Assembly (NCBI GenBank): GCA_045531205.1
Contig: JAZSDN010000072.1
Coordinates: 1 to 8,643 of the forward strand
Origin: JAZNQL01 sp045531205
GTDB taxonomy: Bacteria; Bacillota; Clostridia; UMGS1883; UMGS1540
Direction: 5' to 3'
DNA: 8,643 bases
Shown here: positions 1 through 7,013 of the stretch, one piece after another
How positions within the stretch are numbered: position 1 is the first letter of the stretch
How the letters are laid out: each line of letters starts with the position of its first letter
Notes under the pieces: model-generated
Databases searched by the model: none
Told to the model about the DNA's origin: nothing
The model's input: only the letters and a program-made list of their open reading frames with translations
Position numbers and translations under genes: made by a program

Positions 1-1483
1 CGTTAAATCTAACTATAGCGTAAGCTGATTTGTTTTCGATTATATCAACAGCCTTAACCTGTTCGATTTCAAAGCCTTTATGCCATACTGCAAAGTTATA
101 GTGGTTACCGCCACCGCCGTAGCCGCCTATACCTACTTTAATTGCGTTAATTGCATCGTCGGTTATATCAAAGTTTAATGCAAGTTCTGCCTGTCTTGCT
201 TCTGCAACATCAAGGAAGGGAACTATCTGGTTTGTAGCTGCAGATGCATTGTAGGTAACTCTTGCGGTTGTTGTTTCAAGAGGTGTTTTATTAACGGACT
301 TAAGATATTCGTTAATTTCGGTATAGCTACCATCTTCGTTTTTATGATAGAACCAGTATGTTAAAGCTGATCTTGCTGTTGTGTTGCTGGTTCTTGAAGT
401 TGCGGTTGTTGTAAGAGTATAGTTGTAACCGGGTTCAATATCAACCATTTTGGTTAAAACCATATCGGAGCCTGTTTTTCTTAAATATACTTCATCACCG
501 ATTGTTTGCATTATAGCACGTATTCTATTAGAATCACCAACCTCGCTTGCAGCGTGGGCTGTTCCGCCATCGCCTACTGTACACATCCACTCCCAGCCTG
601 TGGGTACGTGGAAGGTGTTTTCGTAAAATTCCCCGTCGTTTGCTTCAAGCAACGCGTCTGTGATTTCTACATATTCGTCTTGTGCGAATCTTTCTTTATG
701 ATAGTATTCTTTGATTTTTTCGTTTTCTACTATTTCAACTACTCCGCTCTTTACTACATTGAATCCGTCGTGCCATACTCTGTAGTTAGCATGGTCGGAG
801 TTACCACCAAAACCACCAAGACCTATTAAGAGTGTGTTTACATTTGCATCTTTAACTTCTACATCAATAGTAAGAGTTTTTGTATATACAGTGTTATAAG
901 CGTTCCAGGGTTCTATTGTTTCGGTTTCTGCTGCTCTGTAGTCATAGGTTGTCGAAACCTTTGTAATTGCTACTTTTTCGTAATTATTTGCGGTAAGGTA
1001 ATCGTTTAAGTCTACAATATTACCATCTTCATCTTCGTTACAGAACCAAGCTGTTAATGCCGTTTTGCCCGAACTTGATACTGCATAGGTATTTGTTGTA
1101 ATTGTGTACTTGTAGCCGGGTTCTACAGCTATTGCTTTTGTAACAGCTGTGTCGTTACCTGTCATACCAAGGTATGTAACACCATCAGCCATAGTTTCTA
1201 CAGTAGCTCTTCTACGATCGCTTGATGTATTTACTGCCTGTGATGTCCAGCCGCCTTCAAGACCTGTGTGACGCCAATCCCATCCTAGGGGAATCTGGAG
1301 AGTATGCTCGTATTCGTTACCGTCTGCATCTGCCCATACTGCGTCTGTTATTTCAACAAAACCGTCCTGTTCAAAGCTTTCTGTATGTGGAAAATCCACT
1401 GCCTCTGCCGATACCATTGGGATGCTTGTTATGCATGTTGCGAGCATTGCAAACACGCATAAGAATGATAAAAGTTTTTTCAT
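1..1483 (-). CDS. Exported tandem-repeat protein of unknown function (C-terminus off the left edge)
   Basis: An open frame of 494 complete codons runs from an ATG at 1483 to the window edge without a stop, so the C-terminus is missing. The start is set by GGAGA 7-9 bases upstream and by a classical signal peptide: MKK, a hydrophobic core, and a likely cleavage after V-S-A at residue 26. The mature part is two homologous units of about 230 residues. Each starts near an F-x-Q-D-x-(F/Y)-V-E-I-T-D-A motif (residues 37 and 266). Each contains GWxW, an EPGYxYT(I/L)TT strand, an aromatic A/Y-WF strand followed by an NEDG loop, a glycine-rich GxGG(F/Y)GG loop, and a closing VWHxGF (residues 236 and 466). 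Beta-rich predicted content suggests a carbohydrate-binding-like or other beta-sandwich module, but I do not recognise the family. No catalytic motif is visible in the part present. It lies downstream of an SLH/FG-GAP operon, which fits a surface role. Confidence 0.85.
   Translation of the reverse strand, partial: MKKLLSFLCVFAMLATCITSIPMVSAEAVDFPHTESFEQDGFVEITDAVWADADGNEYEHTLQIPLGWDWRHTGLEGGWTSQAVNTSSDRRRATVETMADGVTYLGMTGNDTAVTKAIAVEPGYKYTITTNTYAVSSSGKTALTAWFCNEDEDGNIVDLNDYLTANNYEKVAITKVSTTYDYRAAETETIEPWNAYNTVYTKTLTIDVEVKDANVNTLLIGLGGFGGNSDHANYRVWHDGFNVVKSGVVEIVENEKIKEYYHKERFAQDEYVEITDALLEANDGEFYENTFHVPTGWEWMCTVGDGGTAHAASEVGDSNRIRAIMQTIGDEVYLRKTGSDMVLTKMVDIEPGYNYTLTTTATSRTSNTTARSALTYWFYHKNEDGSYTEINEYLKSVNKTPLETTTARVTYNASAATNQIVPFLDVAEARQAELALNFDITDDAINAIKVGIGGYGGGGNHYNFAVWHKGFEIEQVKAVDIIENKSAYAIVRFN
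59..688 (-). repeat. Protein tandem repeat unit 2 (about residues 266-475)
   Basis: Second homologous unit, starting at FAQDEYVEITDA and ending just after VWHKGF. Residues after it (VKAVDIIENK) resemble the linker after unit 1 (VVEIVENEK). A third unit or a different anchoring domain could therefore follow outside the window. Confidence 0.78.
689..1375 (-). repeat. Protein tandem repeat unit 1 (about residues 37-265)
   Basis: First of two homologous units in the exported protein, starting at the FEQDGFVEITDA motif. The glycine-rich loop GLGGFGG and the closing VWHDGF motif correspond to GIGGYGG and VWHKGF in unit 2, at a constant offset of about 229-230 residues. The two copies are clearly diverged at protein level (roughly a third to a half identical by eye), so this is an old duplication and not a recent DNA repeat. 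Confidence 0.8.
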
Positions 1484-1508
1484 ATTTTAGTCTCCTTCTC
1501 TAAAATTT

Positions 1509-1522
1509 GCAGTTATGACTGC
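1509..1522 (-). promoter_or_regulatory. Small hairpin in the 5' leader of the repeat protein
   Basis: A perfect inverted repeat, GCAGT/ACTGC with a 4-base loop, lies between the predicted transcription start (about 1528) and the ribosome binding site. It could be an operator half-site pair or a stabilising 5' stem. The arms are only five bases, so chance is possible. Confidence 0.3.
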
Positions 1523-1534
1523 TTGTGTGGTATT

Positions 1535-1563
1535 ATTATACAACAATTTTTATTCTATGTCAA
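1535..1563 (-). promoter_or_regulatory. Sigma-A promoter for the tandem-repeat protein gene
   Basis: On the minus strand a perfect TTGACA (1563-1558) is separated by exactly 17 bases from a perfect TATAAT (1540-1535). The expected start is near 1528, giving a leader of about 45 nt that includes the GAGAAGGAGA ribosome binding site. It lies just after the DUF6472-like gene stop, with no convincing terminator between, so the repeat gene may also receive read-through from the upstream operon. Confidence 0.85.
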
Positions 1564-1583
1564 TAACTTTTGAACAAAATATC

Positions 1584-1772
1584 CTAATTTTGCTTTTTTA
1601 CCATTCCGTATTCGTCATAAGGTCTGAACCCACGGCACATTTCTTTTTTGCAGCCGAAAGGATTTTCGGAATATGCTGCTTTATCGTCTTCGTCCATAAA
1701 GGCGTTGCAAACATAGTCCTCTAATTCATCGTCGTACTCAAAATATGCACATTTTTCACACAATGTATCCAT
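1584..1772 (-). CDS. DUF6472-like small cysteine-rich protein
   Basis: A 62-residue acidic protein with no signal peptide or membrane segment. It begins MDTLCEKCAYFEYDDE, has five cysteines (residues 5, 8, 22, 41 and 46) and ends PYDEYGMVKKQN. A C-x2-C-x-Y pair, a Y-x-C after an acidic stretch, a D-E-D motif, a further cysteine group, then DEY and a basic KKQ tail match, from memory, the short Clostridia family DUF6472. Its function is unknown; the cysteine layout suggests metal binding. Here the segment between DED and the late cysteines differs from the usual CPYxR form. The start is supported by AAGGGG about 8 bases upstream. The gene lies 12 bases after the FG-GAP gene and is probably co-transcribed with it. 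Its placement in a surface operon may be coincidental. Confidence 0.72.
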   Translation of the reverse strand: MDTLCEKCAYFEYDDELEDYVCNAFMDEDDKAAYSENPFGCKKEMCRGFRPYDEYGMVKKQN

Positions 1773-1784
1773 ATTTTTTACCCC

Positions 1785-3359
1785 TTATAAATCATACACG
1801 CAAATTGCACTGTGCATGGTATTTATTATTATTTCGTATGCTCCATCCGAATCAATATCTTCTACCACGGGTGCTGCCATAGAGCCGTTTGGATAGTGTC
1901 CCGGTTCTTTTGTGTCGGGAAGCTCTATTTTATGCATAAGCTTACCTTCATAGTTCAATATATAAAGATATCCGCGGATATTGCCATAGCCTTGTGTATA
2001 GTCAAAAAACGATGTAAATATTACTTCCTGCTTACCGTCAAAATCAATATCCCTGCACACTACAGGCGATGCATACTCAAACCTTGGACTTGTTCGTTTT
2101 GTAAGGCTGTAGGGCCAGGCATACGGCTCTTTTTTCGAAAGAGAAAAGCAATGTACCTTGCCATTATATGAATTAAACAGAATTTCAGGCTCACCGTCTG
2201 AATCAATATCGCTTATAGTGGGTGACTGATACACATTTGATGCTACAGATTCTGTGTTTTGAACCAAAGGCTCTCCAAGGTCCATAGGTATTGTTTCCCA
2301 GTTGTAGCCTTTTGCTGTATTTTTATATCTTGTTCTGTCGGCATTTAAAATGGCTATTGTCATATATTCTGTAGGAGGATATACGGGTGCGTATTTTCGG
2401 TTACACATTATGGTGGAAACTACAATTTCTTTTTTGCCGTCGGAATCGAAATCATAAACCTTTGCTTTTGCGTGACCAAATTCGCCTTTGTAAAGCTCTT
2501 CACGCATTTCGTTTCCTGTAACGGCATAGCCCCAGCCTCCGTTATCATTTCGTATTTCTGCCGAATAATCCTCAAACAGAGCTATCTGTCCCCAAGACTT
2601 ATTGCCAAAAACACTTTGATTTGCCATAAACACACTTCCGTCAGGCTCGAAAACCGATACATAAGAAAGGTCGGAGGGTACAATTATTTCGGACATGCCA
2701 TCTCCGTTTAAGTCGGAAATTGCAATTGTATCCATAAAAGTTCCGTAAGTCCATGTTTTTGCTCCGTTTGTTCCTTGAGTTTGCGGCCAGCCTGTTCTTA
2801 ATGTTCCGTCATAATTATATACATATATACTTTGATGACTGTCTATTCCAAAGCCAACTACAATTTCTTTTTTGCCGTCACAATCTAAATCTGCAACCTC
2901 TATACTCCTTATCGAAGCATCAAGAGGTCGTTGCGGCCAACCGGGAAGAAAATGCCCGCTTCCGCTTAAAACCGATACAACTCCTCTGCCGTGACCTGTT
3001 ATTATTTCTTTTTGTCCGTCACCGTTTATATCATGAATTTCTATGTCGCTCCATGTGTGTCCGTTGCTTGCTCCAAACTCCTGCAAAGGTGTGTTTATAT
3101 CATAGCCCGAATTTACTTTCCATTCTGTTTTGCCTGTTGCGGCATCAAGCACGGTTATGGAATAATTTGAAAAAATAATTTCCAGTGCACCGTCGGAATC
3201 AATATCGCAAACAGCAGGGCTTGAATAATATGCCTCTTCTGTCCATAATTTATATGTGCCTGCATTAGCATATTTAAGCTTTGGATTTACAGTATATGCA
3301 TTTACGCCTACTGATGAAAAAGCAAGTATTAAAGATATAATAAAACAAATTTTTTTCAT
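1785..3359 (-). CDS. Exported FG-GAP/VCBS-repeat beta-propeller protein
   Basis: A 524-residue protein with a signal peptide (MKK, hydrophobic core, likely cleavage after V-N-A near residue 21). The mature chain is a series of blades, each carrying a D-x-D-x-D-G calcium-binding loop followed by (K/A/E/Q)xE(I/V). These start at residues 52, 110, 157, 216, 303, 384, 437 and 501, eight in all. They are interleaved with GWP or AWP turns (near 140, 190 and 415) and 'YNYDG'/'LNYEG' strands, typical of FG-GAP/VCBS proteins related to integrin-alpha propellers. The chain is all propeller, with no enzymatic motif, sortase signal or SLH domain. A ligand-binding or adhesion role is inferred. The start is supported by AGAGGT about 9 bases upstream, which sits at the end of the preceding SLH gene. 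The gap to that gene is 13 bases, so the two are surely co-transcribed. Confidence 0.85.
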   Translation of the reverse strand: MKKICFIISLILAFSSVGVNAYTVNPKLKYANAGTYKLWTEEAYYSSPAVCDIDSDGALEIIFSNYSITVLDAATGKTEWKVNSGYDINTPLQEFGASNGHTWSDIEIHDINGDGQKEIITGHGRGVVSVLSGSGHFLPGWPQRPLDASIRSIEVADLDCDGKKEIVVGFGIDSHQSIYVYNYDGTLRTGWPQTQGTNGAKTWTYGTFMDTIAISDLNGDGMSEIIVPSDLSYVSVFEPDGSVFMANQSVFGNKSWGQIALFEDYSAEIRNDNGGWGYAVTGNEMREELYKGEFGHAKAKVYDFDSDGKKEIVVSTIMCNRKYAPVYPPTEYMTIAILNADRTRYKNTAKGYNWETIPMDLGEPLVQNTESVASNVYQSPTISDIDSDGEPEILFNSYNGKVHCFSLSKKEPYAWPYSLTKRTSPRFEYASPVVCRDIDFDGKQEVIFTSFFDYTQGYGNIRGYLYILNYEGKLMHKIELPDTKEPGHYPNGSMAAPVVEDIDSDGAYEIIINTMHSAICVYDL

Positions 3360-3372
3360 AATATTTTACCTC

Positions 3373-4365
3373 TTAAAAGTTATGTGCGACCGCACTTTTT
3401 CCTGTTTTATGATAAAGTGCCCCTTCGCTTGTGGTTTTTATAACTATAAATGAATATTTTGAAGCAGTATTCAGTCCGTTTACATAAATGGTATCTATAT
3501 ATCCTGCCGCTCCGCCTCCAAGATACTGAATCTGCCCTTTCCTAAAGCTTACGGCTCCGCTTTTTCCTATCTCTTTTAAAACTCCGTTTTCTTCTTTTAC
3601 ATATACTCTTATGCCGTACTCTTCAACAGGGGTATGCATATTTATAACAAATGTACTTCCCGAAACCAAAATGCTTATTTCCCCTAAATTTTCGGGCACA
3701 TCGGGGAAGGAATCCGATATACTTGCCTCTTTTAATATCCCGCTTGAAAGTGCCAGCTGCTCGTTAACACTTCCTTCATCACAAAGCTTGTTTATTAGCT
3801 TTCGGTTTGAATTTTTTATGTTAAGCCTTAAGGCATTATAGCACATTAAAACCATATCTTTTCTTGAAAGCTCGTAATGAGTGGCAGTTTCGGTGTCCAA
3901 AAGTCCATAGTTTTGCGAGAATTCTACCGAGGAATCGTAATTAAAATCTCCTTTTGCATCAGAAAAACCAAGTACTCTTAAAAGCATTGTCGAAAACTGT
4001 TTTACTGTTGCTATATCCTGTGCTCCAAAATATGTATCGCTGATGCCGTTTACAAGATAATTTTCGTAAAGCCAGCCAACATAATCATTTGCCCACGCGG
4101 GGACATCGGTAAAAGGATGAGCATTTTGCTGATAATGTGCCTTTTCTTCTTTCCCAAGCATTCGTACAATAGTAGTACAAATTTCTGCTCTTGTGGCATT
4201 TCTTTCAAGCTGCAAGCCTTCTTCCGAAAATGTGTCGGTATTTCCTTTTAAAAGTCCCAGAGTATAAAGCGTTTCTGCCTTTGAAAGAACAGTATCGGCA
4301 CAAACATTTATTTGCGAAAAGCTTATCAAAATAACTAAAAATAATGCTGTAAATCTTTTTTTCAT
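3373..4365 (-). CDS. S-layer homology (SLH) domain protein
   Basis: A 330-residue exported protein. The signal peptide ends near residue 23 (V-C-A). SLH-type segments follow. One spans about 36-75 (LGLLKG, then LERNATRAEICTTIVRMLG). One spans about 84-133 (FTDVPAWANDYVGWLYENY, NGISDTYFG, then ATVKQFSTMLLRVLG). A third, degenerate one lies near 148-183 (NYGLL then LSRKDMVLMCYNALR). SLH domains bind pyruvylated secondary cell-wall polymers, so the protein is expected at the cell surface. The C-terminal 110 residues are a beta-rich module resembling a fibronectin-III-like fold (VNGLNTASKYSFIV). The start has AAGGAG 8-9 bases upstream. It is the first gene of an operon with the FG-GAP protein, with its own promoter. 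Possibly it anchors or partners the propeller protein, which lacks an anchor; that is inference. Confidence 0.88.
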   Translation of the reverse strand: MKKRFTALFLVILISFSQINVCADTVLSKAETLYTLGLLKGNTDTFSEEGLQLERNATRAEICTTIVRMLGKEEKAHYQQNAHPFTDVPAWANDYVGWLYENYLVNGISDTYFGAQDIATVKQFSTMLLRVLGFSDAKGDFNYDSSVEFSQNYGLLDTETATHYELSRKDMVLMCYNALRLNIKNSNRKLINKLCDEGSVNEQLALSSGILKEASISDSFPDVPENLGEISILVSGSTFVINMHTPVEEYGIRVYVKEENGVLKEIGKSGAVSFRKGQIQYLGGGAAGYIDTIYVNGLNTASKYSFIVIKTTSEGALYHKTGKSAVAHNF

Positions 4366-4386
4366 ATTAGTTCACTCCTTAGATTT

Positions 4387-4415
4387 ATTATACAAATTTA
4401 TTTCCTTAAAGTCAA
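4387..4415 (-). promoter_or_regulatory. Sigma-A promoter for the SLH/FG-GAP operon
   Basis: On the minus strand TTGACT (4415-4410), a 17-base spacer and a perfect TATAAT (4392-4387). The expected start is close to 4380, leaving a very short leader of under 20 nt that is essentially the ribosome binding site CTAAGGAGTG. No room exists for a leader-based switch, so any control must act at the promoter. Confidence 0.85.
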
Positions 4416-4420
4416 CATCT

Positions 4421-4445
4421 AAAAAGAGCGGCATAGCCGCTCTTT
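4421..4445 (-). terminator. Rho-independent terminator of the acyl-CoA synthetase fusion gene
   Basis: A perfect 10-bp stem (minus-strand arms AAAGAGCGGC and GCCGCTCTTT) with a 3-base TAT loop ends in a run of five T. It starts one base after the stop codon at 4447. The -35 box of the next promoter begins only five bases beyond the T run. Confidence 0.9.
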
Positions 4446-4446
4446 A

Positions 4447-6732
4447 TTAAAGTTTATTTCTCTGTATTTTGCCGCTTACTGTTTTTGGCAGACTTTCGCG
4501 GAATTCAACAATTCTTGGATATTTATAGGGTGCAGTTTTTTCTTTAACGTAATTTTGTATTTCCTTTTTAAGATCTTCTGTAGGCTCTGTTCCGTTTACC
4601 AGAACAACGCTTGCTTTAACTATTTGTCCTCTTACTTCGTCGGGAACAGGTGAAACACCACATTCTAAAACATAAGGAAGCTCCATTATTACGCTTTCGA
4701 TTTCAAAGGGTCCTATGCGGTAGCCGGACGATTTAATAACGTCATCAGCTCTGCCGACATACCAGTAAAATCCGTCTTCATCACGCCACGCAACGTCGCC
4801 TGTATGATAATATCCGTCGTACCATACGTCGTTTGTTTTTCTTTCGTCCTTGTAATATTCGGTAAACAAACCGCAGGGTGCTCCGTCTTTAACATTGATA
4901 ACAATTTCGCCCGATTCACTTGTTTTTACGAGGTTGCCCTCTTTATCCATAAGTGCAACATCATATATAGGTGCAGGCTTACCCATTGAACCGATTTTGT
5001 GAGATGCACCTACCATATTACCTATAATCATTGTGCTTTCGGTTTGACCGAAGCCTTCGAGTATCTGCAAGCCTGTTGCTTTTTCAAACTGACGGTAAAC
5101 CTCGGGATTTAATGCTTCTCCCGCAGTGGTCATGTGTTTTACAGATGAGAAATCGTATTTTGATATATCCTGCTTTATCATCATACGAAGCATTGTGGGA
5201 GGTGCACAGAAGGTTGTTATATGATATTTTGCAAACATGGGCAGAATATCTGCTGCATCAAATTTATCAAAATCATATACAAAGGTTGCCGCTTCGCAGA
5301 GCCATTGTCCGTAAAGCTTGCCCCACATTGCCTTTGCCCAGCCTGTATCGGATATTGTAAAGTGTAATCCGTCGGGGTCAACATTATGCCAGTATTTTGC
5401 TGTATGGAAATGCCCCAGTGCATATTTATAATTGTGAACTGCAATTTTAGGATAGTCGGATGTGCCTGATGTAAAGTACATAAGCATTGTATCGTCACCG
5501 CCGGGTGAGGCTTCTGTACGTTTGAAGTGAGTGCTGAAACGGCTGAATTCTTCATCAAAATCACGCCAGCCTTCTCTCTTTTCTCCAACTATAATTTTGT
5601 TTACAACAGATGGGCATTTTTCAGCCGCTATATCTATCTGGTGAGCTGTATCGCCATCAGATGTACATACAACCGTGCTTATTCCTGCTGCGTTGAATCT
5701 GTATTCAAAATCGTGCTCTACAAGCTGGTTTACTGCAGGAATTGCTACTGCACCAAGTTTATTAAGACCGAGCATTGCTATCCAGAACTGATAATGTCTT
5801 TTTAAAACAAGCATTACCCTGTCGCCCTTTTTAATGCCAAGGGATGCAAAATAGTTTGCACACTGGTTTGAAAGCTTTTTCATATCGGTAAAGGTAAAAC
5901 GACGCTCTTGTTTATCTTTTGAAATATGAAGCATTGCAAGCTTATCGGGTTCACGCTCGGAAAGCTTGTCTACAAGGTCGAATGCAAAATTGAATTTTTC
6001 GGTATTCTTGAATTTTATTGATGTGGGTGTTCCGTTTTCGTCTTCTTCAATATCAATAAAGTTATGATAAATTCTATCCTTATTGTCACGATGAGGTACA
6101 CCTATTATTTTTTCTGCAACTGCATCGGTATTTTCTTCGTTTTCTACTCCCGAACGTAAAACTATAGCGTAAAACAGACAATCTTTGCCGTTTACTGCTA
6201 TCATTCCGTGAGGTGTATCACTGTTATAGTAAATACTGTCGCCAGGGCCTAAAACTTCTTTATGGGCACCTACCTGTACCATAAGATGTCCTTCTATAAC
6301 TATATCGCACTCCTGCCCTTCGTGGGTGGTAAGCTCGATATCCTTATCCTGTGCCGCTTCATCGTATACACTATGAACAAAAAGTGGCTCTGCTATACGA
6401 TTCTTAAATGCATACGCCAAGTTATGATATGTCATACCGTGGGCTTTTGCTATCTGCTGACCTGCACCTGCTCTTGTTACTGTGTATGACTTTAAGTTAG
6501 GGCTATAGCCTTCTATAATATCGGTTACGTTTACACCTAAAGCAGCTGCACAGCGATAAATAAAAGCAAAGTTTAAATCACTGTCGCCATTTTCGCATTT
6601 TACGTATTCTTCAACAGAGATTCCTGTGCTTTTTGCCATATCCTCAAGCGAAAGGTTCTCGATTTCGCGAAGCTCGCGAATACGTTGTGCCATTTCTTTG
6701 ATTTTTAAATTAATATCTCTCAGGTTTTCCAT
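4447..6732 (-). CDS. XRE-cupin-acyl-CoA synthetase fusion (AMP-forming, substrate unknown)
   Basis: A 761-residue, three-part protein. Residues about 12-74 are an XRE/HTH_3 DNA-binding domain (RIRELREIENLSLEDMA, then GISVEEYVKCENG). Residues about 130-195 are a cupin barrel (H137, E141, then LGPGDS and H175), as in XRE-cupin regulators. Residues about 220-761 are a full ANL-superfamily acyl-CoA synthetase: P-loop TSGTSDYPK (421-429), EGFGQTEST (559-567), YHTGD (642-646), YVGRADDVIKSSGYRIG (658-674) and the C-terminal catalytic lysine in SGK (K755). The DTGWAKAMWG and WLCEAATFVYD segments resemble acetyl/medium-chain (ACSM-like) synthetases. The reaction would be acid + ATP + CoA to acyl-CoA + AMP + PPi in the cytoplasm. 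The start has GGAGG six bases upstream. The gene is monocistronic, with its own promoter, T-box leader and terminator. The T-box suggests an amino-acid-linked acid substrate; that is inference. The P-loop has D426 where glycine is usual. Confidence 0.92.
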   Translation of the reverse strand: MENLRDINLKIKEMAQRIRELREIENLSLEDMAKSTGISVEEYVKCENGDSDLNFAFIYRCAAALGVNVTDIIEGYSPNLKSYTVTRAGAGQQIAKAHGMTYHNLAYAFKNRIAEPLFVHSVYDEAAQDKDIELTTHEGQECDIVIEGHLMVQVGAHKEVLGPGDSIYYNSDTPHGMIAVNGKDCLFYAIVLRSGVENEENTDAVAEKIIGVPHRDNKDRIYHNFIDIEEDENGTPTSIKFKNTEKFNFAFDLVDKLSEREPDKLAMLHISKDKQERRFTFTDMKKLSNQCANYFASLGIKKGDRVMLVLKRHYQFWIAMLGLNKLGAVAIPAVNQLVEHDFEYRFNAAGISTVVCTSDGDTAHQIDIAAEKCPSVVNKIIVGEKREGWRDFDEEFSRFSTHFKRTEASPGGDDTMLMYFTSGTSDYPKIAVHNYKYALGHFHTAKYWHNVDPDGLHFTISDTGWAKAMWGKLYGQWLCEAATFVYDFDKFDAADILPMFAKYHITTFCAPPTMLRMMIKQDISKYDFSSVKHMTTAGEALNPEVYRQFEKATGLQILEGFGQTESTMIIGNMVGASHKIGSMGKPAPIYDVALMDKEGNLVKTSESGEIVINVKDGAPCGLFTEYYKDERKTNDVWYDGYYHTGDVAWRDEDGFYWYVGRADDVIKSSGYRIGPFEIESVIMELPYVLECGVSPVPDEVRGQIVKASVVLVNGTEPTEDLKKEIQNYVKEKTAPYKYPRIVEFRESLPKTVSGKIQRNKL

Positions 6733-6738
6733 ATTTAT

Positions 6739-6743
6739 CCTCC
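6739..6743 (-). promoter_or_regulatory. Ribosome binding site of the synthetase fusion gene
   Basis: GGAGG with a 6-base spacer to the ATG at 6732. It lies outside, just after, the T run of the leader terminator, so the T-box acts on transcription and not by hiding this site. Confidence 0.85.
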
Positions 6744-6750
6744 AAGAATT

Positions 6751-6787
6751 AAAAAAGCCCGTCCCAAAGTTTTACTTTGAGACGAGC
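6751..6787 (-). terminator. T-box leader terminator (conditional)
   Basis: Minus-strand arms GCTCGTCTCAAAG (6787-6775) and CTTTGGGACGGGC (6769-6757) pair over 13 bp with two G-U pairs, around a TAAAA loop, followed by six T (6756-6751). Its 5' arm contains CTCGT and CTCAA, the partners of the antiterminator, so the two structures exclude each other. Confidence 0.92.
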
Positions 6788-7007
6788 ACTTATAATTTAA
6801 GTTTACCCGCGGTACCACTCAATTTGTAGCAAAGGCTACCACTTTTGATGCTTTAACGCAGCATATACGGGAGTGTCTACTAAGCTTTCTGCCTTTCTTA
6901 CCCCGGCTCGGAAGCTACATTGCAGAAGTCTTGCCTGTGGCTTGCACCAACCGCCACTTCTCTTAAAGGTAGTACAACCGCAACCTCTTCGTCATTGCCT
7001 CTAATCT
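6751..7007 (-). ncRNA. T-box riboswitch leader of the synthetase fusion gene
   Basis: The T-box core GAGTGGTACCGCGG lies at 6820-6807. The antiterminator pairs TTGAG (6822-6818) with CTCAA (6781-6777) and GCGGG (6810-6806) with CTCGT (6786-6782), leaving the seven-base UGGUACC bulge (6817-6811) to contact the tRNA acceptor end. Stem I shows a kink-turn (GA motif): GGC-AATGAC-GAAG (6999-6987) against CTTC-CGA-GCC (6914-6905). It also shows AGAGAA (6963-6958) and a distal hairpin GTGGC/GCCAC (6957-6953, 6941-6937) with the GGTTGGTGCAA loop typical of T-boxes. Further hairpins lie at 6864-6848 and 6839-6826. The bulge begins UGGU, which fits a tRNA ending ACCA, that is discriminator base A. I could not assign the specifier codon securely. 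Uncharged tRNA should favour read-through into the synthetase gene. Confidence 0.93.
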
Positions 7008-7013
7008 TTACCT

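Noticed and set aside
506..829. Plus-strand open frame of 107 codons
   Set aside because: It lies wholly antisense to the exported tandem-repeat protein, whose frame, signal peptide and internal repeats are convincing. It is a shadow frame.
1564..1600. Possible terminator after the DUF6472-like gene (CAAAAT/ATTTTG inverted repeat)
   Set aside because: The six-base AT-only stem has no GC pairs beyond its end and no following T run. It is too weak to call.
5217..5588. Minus-strand open frame of 123 codons inside the synthetase gene
   Set aside because: It overlaps the conserved adenylation domain in another frame and shows no family features.
6839..6846. A second T-box-like string (AAGTGGTAGC) upstream of the real T-box
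   Set aside because: It lacks the ACCGCGG continuation, and its GTAGC pairs locally with GCTAC (6830-6826). It is more likely part of a leader hairpin than a second antiterminator.
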